Source: Aeriscardovia sp040773385
GTDB taxonomy: Bacteria; Actinomycetota; Actinomycetes; Actinomycetales; Bifidobacteriaceae
Reading direction: 5' to 3'
DNA: 64,000 nucleotides
Assembly (NCBI GenBank): GCA_040773385.1
Contig: JAXGWH010000001.1
Coordinates: 132,334-196,333, forward strand
Positions 56,992-64,000 of the stretch are shown here, piece by piece. Numbering within the stretch: the stretch's first letter is position 1; every line of letters begins with the position of its first letter. The translations under genes and the position numbers were made by a program. The notes beneath the pieces were generated by a model. That model saw only the letters and a program-made list of their open reading frames with translations. It did no database searches and was not told where the DNA came from.

Positions 56992-59409
56992 ATGGCTCGC
57001 AGCGCACAGAAGATTCCGGCAGGTCAGGAATACAATGCCAGCGATCTCGCCGTCCTCGAAGGGCTCGACGCGGTGCGCAAGCGCCCGGGCATGTATATCG
57101 GCACCACCGACACGCTCGGCCTGATGCACTGCCTCTGGGAGATCATCGACAACTCTGTCGACGAGGCGCTCGCCGGGGCATGCGATCATATCGTCGTCAC
57201 GCTCCACACCGACGGCTCGGTCGAGGTGGACGACAACGGCCGCGGCATCCCGGTGGACACCGAGCCGCGTACAGGCCTGTCCGGCGTGGAGGTGGTGCTC
57301 ACCAAGCTGCATGCGGGCGCCAAATTCGGCGAATCCAGCTACAACAAGACCGGGGGCCTGCACGGCGTGGGCTCCTCGGTGGTCAACGCGCTCAGCTCCC
57401 GCCTCGATGTCGAGGTGGACCGTGACGGCAAGACCTATCGCATGGAATTTCGGCAGGGGCACCCGGGTGTGTTCACCGATCAGGATCCCGACCACCCCTC
57501 GCCGTCGTCGCCGTTCAAGAAGACGCGCAAAGGCCGTTCCACGCAGCTGCGTGTGGTGGGAAGCGTGGGACGGAAGACGACCGGTACGCGCATCCGCTAT
57601 TGGCTCGACCCGGAGATCTTCAACGCCACCGCGCATTTTGACTATGACATGCTCGTCGACCGTGTGCGCCAGACGTCGTTCCTCGTGCCGGGCCTGAAGA
57701 TCGAGGTCGTCAACGAGTATTCCCGTCTGCCGCAAAGTGACGGGTCGCAGGACACCGAAGCCAGGGATGGGATCCATCACCCTGATGGGGATGTCGCGGG
57801 TGCCGCAACGGATTCCGAAGGCCACGGCCCTCTTCCCTATTCCGTGAACGAGGCCGATGACGGGGCCGCCTCTGATGAACATGACACCGCGACCGGGCTG
57901 ACAGGCGCTGATGACACTCCTCTCGTCGACGAGGGTGCCGACATGCTCTCCCAGACGGGCATCGCCGGCGAGCACACGCGCGCGAAGGTGGAGCGTGCCG
58001 AGGAGGACGAGCTGGCCGTGCGGCCGCGTCTGCAGGTGTTCCATCATGAGGGCGGAGTGGTCGATTTCGTCGACTATCTGTCCACCGGCGAGCCGGTCAG
58101 CGACATCTGGCATATCAGCGGCACCGGCGGCTATGAGGAGGAGACGCAGCAGGTGGAGGACAACGGTGATCTCAAGGCCACCGTCGTGCACCGCACCTGC
58201 GATGTGGACATCGCCCTGCGCTGGACGAACGACTACGACACCACCATCCGCTCCTACGTCAACGTCGTGGAGACGCCCGGCGGGGGCATGCATGTGGACG
58301 GCTTCCTCAACGCCCTCACGCGCGAGATGCGCAAAGCCGTCGAATCCAACGCGCGCAAGCTCAAATTCAGTCTCAAAGACCCCAAGCAGAAGATCGAGCG
58401 CGACGACGTGACCACCGGCCTCGTGGCTGTGGTCACCGTGCGCATCGCCGAACCCCAGTTCCAAGGACAGACAAAGGACGTGCTCGGCACCGCGCAGGTC
58501 AAGCCCATCGTCAGCCGCATCACCTCCAAACAGTTCGGCGACATGATCAACGGCAGAAAACGCGGCACGAAACAGGTGGCCGCCGCCATCCTCGACAAAG
58601 TGGTGGGCGAGATGCGCGCCCGGCTGCAGGCACACAAGGCCAAGGAGGCCACGCGGCGCAAGAACGCGCTCGAATCCGCCTCCATGCCCGCCAAACTCTC
58701 CGACTGCCTGCCCGGAAACGATGACATCGCCGAGCTGTTCATCGTGGAGGGCGACTCGGCCCTCGGCACCGCCAAGGCGGCACGCAACTCCATGTTCCAG
58801 GCACTGCTGCCCATCCGCGGCAAGATCCTCAACGTGGAGAAGGCCTCGCTCAACCAGATGCTCAACAACGCCGAGTGCTCGGCCATCATCCAGGTGGTGG
58901 GCGCGGGCAGCGGCAAGGACTTCGACATCTCCCAGGCACGCTACGACAAGATCATCATGATGACCGATGCCGATGTGGACGGCGCACATATCCGTATTCT
59001 CCTGCTCACCCTCTTCTACCGGTACATGCGCCCCATGATCGCCCAGGGCCACGTCTACGCCGCCGTGCCGCCCCTGCACCGCATCGCGCTGACCGGCAGG
59101 CACAAGGGCGAGTTCGCCTACACGTATTCCGAGGAGGAGCTGGGCACAAAACTCAAGGACCTCGACCGGCAGGGCATCACCTACGACCCGGACATCCAGC
59201 GGTACAAGGGTCTGGGTGAGATGGACGCCGACCAGCTGGCGGAGACGACGATGGACCCGCGCACGCGCATGCTGCGGCGCATCACGATGGACGACGCCGC
59301 ACAGGCGGACGGCATCTTCCGTCTGCTGATGGGTGATCTCGTGCCGCCGCGCAAGGAGTTCATCGTCGACAACGCCGACACGTTCGACCGATCGCAGATC
59401 GACGCGTAG
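56992..59409 (+). CDS. parE: Type IIA topoisomerase subunit B (ParE, topoisomerase IV)
   Basis: ATPase subunit of the decatenating topoisomerase, partner of ParC encoded at the right edge. The 805 residues contain the GHKL ATPase motifs EIIDNSVDEALAG, VDDNGRGIPVD and KTGGLHGVGSSVVNALS, and the TOPRIM motifs ELFIVEGDSALGTAKAAR and MTDADVDGAHIRILLLT, ending in the conserved IQRYKGLGEMDADQL. The start at 56992 follows AAGGGG. About 90 acidic residues (roughly 247-340, rich in Asp, Glu, Gly and Ala) are inserted in the transducer domain between KIEVVNEYSRLP and FHHEGGVVDFV. Gyrase B is the alternative; the nearby parC and rpoD argue for ParE. Confidence 0.92.
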   Translation: MARSAQKIPAGQEYNASDLAVLEGLDAVRKRPGMYIGTTDTLGLMHCLWEIIDNSVDEALAGACDHIVVTLHTDGSVEVDDNGRGIPVDTEPRTGLSGVEVVLTKLHAGAKFGESSYNKTGGLHGVGSSVVNALSSRLDVEVDRDGKTYRMEFRQGHPGVFTDQDPDHPSPSSPFKKTRKGRSTQLRVVGSVGRKTTGTRIRYWLDPEIFNATAHFDYDMLVDRVRQTSFLVPGLKIEVVNEYSRLPQSDGSQDTEARDGIHHPDGDVAGAATDSEGHGPLPYSVNEADDGAASDEHDTATGLTGADDTPLVDEGADMLSQTGIAGEHTRAKVERAEEDELAVRPRLQVFHHEGGVVDFVDYLSTGEPVSDIWHISGTGGYEEETQQVEDNGDLKATVVHRTCDVDIALRWTNDYDTTIRSYVNVVETPGGGMHVDGFLNALTREMRKAVESNARKLKFSLKDPKQKIERDDVTTGLVAVVTVRIAEPQFQGQTKDVLGTAQVKPIVSRITSKQFGDMINGRKRGTKQVAAAILDKVVGEMRARLQAHKAKEATRRKNALESASMPAKLSDCLPGNDDIAELFIVEGDSALGTAKAARNSMFQALLPIRGKILNVEKASLNQMLNNAECSAIIQVVGAGSGKDFDISQARYDKIIMMTDADVDGAHIRILLLTLFYRYMRPMIAQGHVYAAVPPLHRIALTGRHKGEFAYTYSEEELGTKLKDLDRQGITYDPDIQRYKGLGEMDADQLAETTMDPRTRMLRRITMDDAAQADGIFRLLMGDLVPPRKEFIVDNADTFDRSQIDA

Positions 59410-59497
59410 GCCTGTCTTTCACAACCGACACACGACAGCCGGCCGCGCATAACCGGCACAGAGACCGGCCGCACAGCACGGCCGGAGGAGAAGGATC

Positions 59498-60781
59498 ATG
59501 GCCACGAGGGGACGGCACGTCCGATATGCCGGCAGCGGCAGTATGCCGCGCACGCCGGGGGGGGGTCGGCAATCCGACGCGCATCGTCGCGACTGGCGTT
59601 TTGAATTGCTGCGCTTCGTGGCGATGTACCTGATCCTCGCATCGCATTATTTCGGGTTCGACAACTGGCAGATCCGCACCGATCCCGCCCTGCGGGGCAG
59701 CTGGGGCAACGCGTTCAATGCCCTCGGGCTGTGGGCGGGCCAGGTCGGTGTGGTTCTGTTCATCCTGATATCGGCGTACTTCCTCGCCTACTCCGTCTCG
59801 AATCCCCTCCCGCGGCTTGTCCGGCTGTGGGTGCAGGTGTTCGTCTATTCCGCAGGGACATACGTCCTCTTCCTTCTCGCCGCCGCGCTCCTGCACCATC
59901 CCATGGAGATACGGCCCAGGGACGTGCTGACGGCTGTCTTCCCTATCACCTCCCAGGCGTATTGGTTCGTCAGCGCGTATTTCGTCCTCATGCTCCTCGT
60001 CCCGTTCATCAACCGGTTGCTGGACAATCTCACCTGCCGCCAGTCGCTGGTCCTGACGGGCATCGTCGTCTGGGTGGTGTTCATCTGGCAGATCCTCGAC
60101 GGCAGGTCCCGGTATTGGACGGAGCCGCTGTATATGATCGCGGTCTATCTGATCGGGGCCCTGATCCGCCGTTATCCTGATATCCTGCCGAGAATCCGCT
60201 GGTGGGATGTCGCGCTGGTGTTCGTCGCGACCGCGGCACTGACGGTCGTCTTCACACACGGTCTGAGGAACCCGAACCCGTTCTCCGGACCGATGGGCTG
60301 GTCGATCGAGCTCTTCACGCGCGAGGAGCCGCAGTCGACGCAGATACTCGAGGTCCTGGCCGGATCGGCGCTGTTCATCTGTGTGGCGCAGGGCAGGAGA
60401 CCGGAAAGGGATAACCGTGCGACAAGGGCGATCATCGCCCTGGCGCCGGCGACATTCGACATCTATCTGCTCCACAACTGCCCGATGCTCGAGGAGCGGA
60501 TGTGGAATTTTGTGTTCTCCCACACACCGGAGCCGCATGGCATCATGGCGCATCTGGCCGTCGCGCTCGGTGAGATCACGGTTCTCTATGTCGTTCTGCT
60601 GATGATCAGCCTCGTCATCCTCAAGATGGTCGTCACCCCTCTCGTGAAAGTTGCCGACAGAAGGGTGGCACGGCCGCTGACGGCCCGGCTGGAACATTCT
60701 GGCGGTATAGCGGTCGCAGGATCCCATCCCGGACCACAGAACGGAACGCGGCCGGTCGATACGGTGACGGATAGTCAATGA
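59498..60781 (+). CDS. Acyltransferase-3 family membrane protein with a G9 tract, possibly phase-variable
   Basis: A 427-residue integral membrane protein with about ten hydrophobic segments, related to WecH/OafA-type O-acetyltransferases that acylate surface glycans. The catalytic-type motif RFELLRFVAMYLILASHYF (first membrane segment, His at its end) is at about residue 34, and FDIYLLHNCPML near 325 is a second family feature. GGAGGAGAAGG precedes the ATG. A run of nine Gs at 59557-59565 lies at codons 20-23. In the present length the frame is open; one G fewer gives a stop at 59631 and one more gives a stop at 59602. No glycan synthesis genes are adjacent, so its target is unknown. Confidence 0.88.
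   Translation: MATRGRHVRYAGSGSMPRTPGGGRQSDAHRRDWRFELLRFVAMYLILASHYFGFDNWQIRTDPALRGSWGNAFNALGLWAGQVGVVLFILISAYFLAYSVSNPLPRLVRLWVQVFVYSAGTYVLFLLAAALLHHPMEIRPRDVLTAVFPITSQAYWFVSAYFVLMLLVPFINRLLDNLTCRQSLVLTGIVVWVVFIWQILDGRSRYWTEPLYMIAVYLIGALIRRYPDILPRIRWWDVALVFVATAALTVVFTHGLRNPNPFSGPMGWSIELFTREEPQSTQILEVLAGSALFICVAQGRRPERDNRATRAIIALAPATFDIYLLHNCPMLEERMWNFVFSHTPEPHGIMAHLAVALGEITVLYVVLLMISLVILKMVVTPLVKVADRRVARPLTARLEHSGGIAVAGSHPGPQNGTRPVDTVTDSQ
59557..59565 (+). repeat. G9 homopolymer inside the acyltransferase gene
   Basis: Nine Gs encode Pro-Gly-Gly-Gly near the 5' end of the gene. Tracts of this length are classic slippage sites for phase variation. Confidence 0.9.
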
Positions 60782-60822
60782 CGTCCATCTGAAATCACGA
60801 CAGGAGAAGGCCGATCCGTACG

Positions 60823-62058
60823 ATGCCGAAGCGTCTGAACGGGCAAGAGACAACATCATCACATGGCATCTACACGCGCGATGTGGTGCTCGTCATGGCC
60901 GCGGCCTTCTTCTTCATGAGCTCGACGATGTACGTCAACCCGCTCATCAACGGGTATGCGCACCATCTGGGCGCGGGCGATGAGCTGGCCGGGGTGATCG
61001 CAGGGATCATGAGCTTCGCCGCCATGTTCCTGCGACCGGTGACCGGCCACCTTGCCGACCGGCATTCCAAATATCTGCTCTCCACCATCGGCGGTGCGCT
61101 CATTATCGCCGGCACGCTGGGCTATCCGCTGACACGGAACGCAACCCTGCTGCTCCTGTTCCGCATCATCAACGGACTCGGTTACGTGCTCTGCACAGTC
61201 TGCGTCTCGACCTGGATTGCCATGCTCGTGCCCCGCACGCATGTCGGGGAGGCGATGGGACTGTACGGGCTGATGAACGCGCTGGCCATGTCGCTCGCCC
61301 CGGCCGTCTCCATCAACCTCTACCACCTCATCGGCTATCGTCGTGCGCTGTTCATCCCGCCGATCAGCGCGGCGGTCATGGTGCTCGTCATCCAGTTCGT
61401 CGGCGATCATGGGCTGCCGGAGAAGGCCCGAAGGACAGGCGTCACCGGCACCCAGAAAAGCCCGCACCGCCCGCGCCGCCGGTTCGCCATCATCCAAAAG
61501 GACGCGCTGCCGGTGGGCATCCTCACCACGATCTTCGCCCTGCCTTACTTCATCACCCAGGCGGACATTGTGCGCTACACCGAGGAATTGCATGCGCCGG
61601 TGGGCGTGGGCGCGTACTTCCTCATCTACGCGGTGGTGCTGCTGGCCATCCGCCTCGTGTTCAAACGCGAGTTCGACACCGTGCCGTACGGGCGCTGGTT
61701 CTGGATCTCCTTGGCCGGGACGGCGGTCTACCTTCTCTGCGACATCTCGATGGGCAACAATCTCGTGATGGCGCTCTCGGCGGCGGGCATGGCCGTGGGC
61801 TATGGCGTGATCTACTCCATCAACCAGGCCACGGTCCTCATGCTCGCGCCGCTGTCGCAGCAGGGCCTGGCGAACGCGACGTTCTATCTCGGCCTCGACG
61901 TGGCGATGAGCTTCGGGCCCATGCTCGGCGGGATCATCGACGACTATCTGCCGGTCCGCGCGTTCTTCGCGGTGCAGCTGATCGTGCTGCCGCTCGCCTT
62001 GCTCGTCTATCTGCCCAACCGCCGGGTGCTGGACGGTGCGGTGGCACAGAGGCACTGA
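60823..62058 (+). CDS. Major facilitator superfamily transporter
   Basis: A 411-residue, 12-segment transporter. The N-terminal half shows SSTMYVNPLINGYAHHLGAGDELAGVIAGIMSFAAMFLRPVTGHLADRHSKY, with the MFS loop 2-3 motif in GHLADRHSKY, and a central basic loop at about 200-225. The second half includes AGMAVGYGVIYSINQATVLMLAPLSQQGLANATFYLGLDVAMSFGPMLGGIID, resembling drug or sugar-phosphate exporters of the YfcJ/AraJ type. CAGGAGAAGG precedes the ATG. It lies 41 bp after the acyltransferase gene and may be co-transcribed with it. The substrate is unknown. Confidence 0.9.
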   Translation: MPKRLNGQETTSSHGIYTRDVVLVMAAAFFFMSSTMYVNPLINGYAHHLGAGDELAGVIAGIMSFAAMFLRPVTGHLADRHSKYLLSTIGGALIIAGTLGYPLTRNATLLLLFRIINGLGYVLCTVCVSTWIAMLVPRTHVGEAMGLYGLMNALAMSLAPAVSINLYHLIGYRRALFIPPISAAVMVLVIQFVGDHGLPEKARRTGVTGTQKSPHRPRRRFAIIQKDALPVGILTTIFALPYFITQADIVRYTEELHAPVGVGAYFLIYAVVLLAIRLVFKREFDTVPYGRWFWISLAGTAVYLLCDISMGNNLVMALSAAGMAVGYGVIYSINQATVLMLAPLSQQGLANATFYLGLDVAMSFGPMLGGIIDDYLPVRAFFAVQLIVLPLALLVYLPNRRVLDGAVAQRH

Positions 62059-62086
62059 CACAGAGGGCTGACGCACACGAGCCGGC

Positions 62087-62111
62087 AACGCAGGCCGGAA
62101 ACGCAGGCCGG
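62087..62111. repeat. 12-bp direct repeat between the MFS gene and parC
   Basis: AACGCAGGCCGG occurs at 62087-62098 and 62100-62111, in the 91-bp gap between convergent genes. Confidence 0.6.
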
Positions 62112-62149
62112 CACAGGATAGAAACCCTGGGCAGGCAGCCGACGGATCC

Positions 62150-64000
62150 TCAGCCGATGAACGCGACCGGTGAGTCCAGAGGTGTGCCGGAGGCGTCACG
62201 GCGCTTGTCGACATCCGGCAGCCGGACAGGATTTCCCGAACCGTTGAGCGCATGCAGCGGGAACGGCCCTGCGGCCGCGAGGAGGATCTCGTTCTGGCCC
62301 TTGAGGAACGCCTGCACGCGCACACCGCCCGTGCCGCGACCCTTGGTGGGGTAGACGTCGAGCGGGGTGAGCTTGGCGCTGCCGCTCTCCGTTCCTGCCA
62401 GCGCCTTGCCATCGCCGGCGATGGTGAGCACCACCGCGCCGGAGCCGCCGTCGGCATCCGTCCAGCCCACATCCCCGGCACGCACGACGGCGAAACCGGC
62501 CACATGCGCACCCGCCGAGAGCCGGATGCCCTTCATGCCGGCGGACGAACGGCCCTGCGGCCGGACGGCCGAGGCATCGAATGTGAGGATCTTCGCATCG
62601 GAGGAGATGAGCACGAGCCGGTCCTCGTCGCGCGCAGGAGCCGCACCGACAATCGCATCGGGCTGGCCGTCGGACAGATTCTTGAGTGCGAGGATCTGGA
62701 ACGAGTCGTGGGTCGTGGGCATGTCCCCGTTCCAGCGCCGCACCAGACCCGAGCGTGTGGCCATGACGACAGGGACAAAGCCGGCCCTACCGGTGGTGCG
62801 GTCATCATCGCCGTGGTCTCCGTCCCGTGCCGCCGGTGATGCGGCATCGGCAGAGACTACCGCAGGCAATGCGACGGCGGCCACAACCCGCTCGCCCGTC
62901 ACCGGCCGCGTGTCCTGCGCGGCTGCGAGGAGCTCATCGGCCCGCACGCCGCCTGTGACATTCACGTCCTCCGAGACCGACAGACGCGGCAGGTCCGCCG
63001 CATGCGCGCGCACGAGGCGTCCGGAGGAGGTGATGAAACCATAATCGCTGAGCGTTGTGGTGCGGAACGCCGAGGCGATGGCATCCTGTGCCACACGCGG
63101 TGTAGAAGAGGTTCTGGCGGCAAGCATGTCCAGGGCGGAGACGCCGGTGCGCGCGATGAGCCCCGAGGCACCGAGGATCACCGCGCACGGCTCGTCCTCA
63201 AGACGCAGGCCCTCCTGTGCGTTCTGCGCCGCCGAACCGGACACGTCGATGGTGGACAGATCCCTCGCCTGCGCGCCGGAAACGCCCGCCCTGGTCATAC
63301 CCGCGCCTTCCAAGGGCCGCCCACCGTCCTGGCCGGTCTGCGCGGCAGCGGATCCCGCGGCCGTACCATGACCGGCCACAGACCCCGGCTGCGCCACGCA
63401 TGTGCCGTCCTCCTCGAAGATCTGTGTGCGGCGCGCATCGCCGTATTTCACCGCGGCCTCGTCCATCTCCGTGACGACGACCCTGTCGCGCTCGGCCGGC
63501 GAGGAGAGAATGAGGTCGAGCTCGCGGATCTGTTTGTTCAGGTCGTCACGCTCGCCTTCCAGCTCGATACGGCTCATCTTCGTCAGCCGCCGCAGCTGCA
63601 GGTCGAGGATGTAGGTGGCCTGCGCGTCGTCGAGGTCGAAGACGGCCATGAGCCGCTGTTTGGCGGAGGCCTGGTCGTCGGAGGAGCGGATCACCTGGAT
63701 CACCTCGTCGATGTCGACGAGCGCGAGCAGCAGTCCCTCCACAAGATGCAGACGCTCCTGCGCCTTCTTTTTGCGGAATTGCGAACGGTTGTGCACCACG
63801 GCGCGGCGGTGGTCGATCCACACCTGCAGCAGTTCCTTGAGGCCCATGGTGTGGGGCCGGCCGTCCACGAGCGCCACGTTGTTGATGGCGAACGTGCTTT
63901 CCAACGGGGTCGTGAGATAGAGCTGGCGAAGCACGGCGGCGGGGTCGAACCCGGATTTGATGGTGATGACCATCTTGAGGCCGTTGAGACGGTCGGACAG
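62150..64000 (-). CDS. parC: Type IIA topoisomerase subunit A (ParC), C-terminal part
   Basis: DNA-cleavage subunit of topoisomerase IV; the N-terminal part with the catalytic Tyr lies beyond the right edge. The visible 616 residues begin in the tower domain (LSDRLNGLKMVITIKSGFDPAAVLRQLYLTTPLESTFAINNVALVDGRP), continue through the coiled coil (QLRRLTKMSRIELEGERDDLNKQIRELDLILSS), and end in the beta-pinwheel (ATRSGLVRRWNGD, DAKILTFDASAVRPQGRSSAGMKGIRL, VLTIAGDGKALAGTESGSAKLTPLDVYPTKGRGTGGVRVQAFLKGQ). Between coil and pinwheel is a Gly/Ala-rich insert of about 65 residues. It is convergent with the MFS gene. A GyrA identity is less likely given parE nearby. Confidence 0.9.
   Translation of the reverse strand: MSDRLNGLKMVITIKSGFDPAAVLRQLYLTTPLESTFAINNVALVDGRPHTMGLKELLQVWIDHRRAVVHNRSQFRKKKAQERLHLVEGLLLALVDIDEVIQVIRSSDDQASAKQRLMAVFDLDDAQATYILDLQLRRLTKMSRIELEGERDDLNKQIRELDLILSSPAERDRVVVTEMDEAAVKYGDARRTQIFEEDGTCVAQPGSVAGHGTAAGSAAAQTGQDGGRPLEGAGMTRAGVSGAQARDLSTIDVSGSAAQNAQEGLRLEDEPCAVILGASGLIARTGVSALDMLAARTSSTPRVAQDAIASAFRTTTLSDYGFITSSGRLVRAHAADLPRLSVSEDVNVTGGVRADELLAAAQDTRPVTGERVVAAVALPAVVSADAASPAARDGDHGDDDRTTGRAGFVPVVMATRSGLVRRWNGDMPTTHDSFQILALKNLSDGQPDAIVGAAPARDEDRLVLISSDAKILTFDASAVRPQGRSSAGMKGIRLSAGAHVAGFAVVRAGDVGWTDADGGSGAVVLTIAGDGKALAGTESGSAKLTPLDVYPTKGRGTGGVRVQAFLKGQNEILLAAAGPFPLHALNGSGNPVRLPDVDKRRDASGTPLDSPVAFIG

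Overview
The window is high-GC chromosomal DNA from an actinobacterium, most likely a member of the Bifidobacteriaceae (Bifidobacterium or a scardovial relative; genus not resolved). The case rests on gene content and order: xerD-parA-scpA-scpB, then typA and xerC; cinA-clgR-DUF3046-recA-recX-rnpB; rpoD followed by parE and parC; the actinobacterial families DUF3710, DUF3159, DUF3046 and DUF4192; a 24-residue bL37 gene; GTG starts; and frequent leaderless starts. Almost everything is housekeeping. I see no prophage, IS element, CRISPR array, rRNA or tRNA.

Layout. 1-8 kb: murE start (cut by the left edge), a DEDDh exonuclease divergent from a SigH-type ECF sigma factor with a cysteine-rich partner, bL37, then galM, ybaK, tag, gap and a thiamine pyrophosphokinase, all leftward. 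8-17 kb: infC-rpmI-rplT (infC starts at ATC), then a segregation cluster xerD-parA-scpA-scpB, typA, a membrane protein and xerC. 17-25 kb: a peptide ABC transporter (two permeases and a fused double ATPase, no binding protein), then DUF3710, DUF3159 and a TrmA/RumA-type RNA methyltransferase. 25-31 kb: the most accessory-looking stretch, with a TetR regulator, an unknown protein, an orphan sugar-type lipoprotein, a CtpE-like P-type ATPase and an EamA transporter. 31-42 kb: BI-1 protein, small alarmone synthetase, miaA, ftsK, pgsA, cinA, clgR, DUF3046, recA, recX. 43-54 kb: RNase P RNA (minus strand), hpf, secA, ROK glucokinase, small membrane protein, plsC, PASTA kinase, polyprenyl synthetase. 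54-64 kb: DUF4192, rpoD, parE, a surface acyltransferase with a G9 tract, an MFS transporter and the C-terminal part of parC.

How it fits together. Regulatory signals tie the genes into a stress circuit. GGAA-N18-GTT sites of SigH/SigR type precede clgR and rpoD, while the sigma gene itself lies at 1.4 kb. recA has a perfect LexA box. A LacI-type palindrome lies upstream of gap. At least seven genes share a -10 hexamer placed exactly 7 nt before the ATG with no ribosome binding site, indicating leaderless transcripts. The best candidate for undescribed biology is the acyltransferase at 59.5 kb, whose ninth-base G tract near the 5' end would switch the gene off on either +1 or -1 slippage. A second G9 tract lies in front of clgR.
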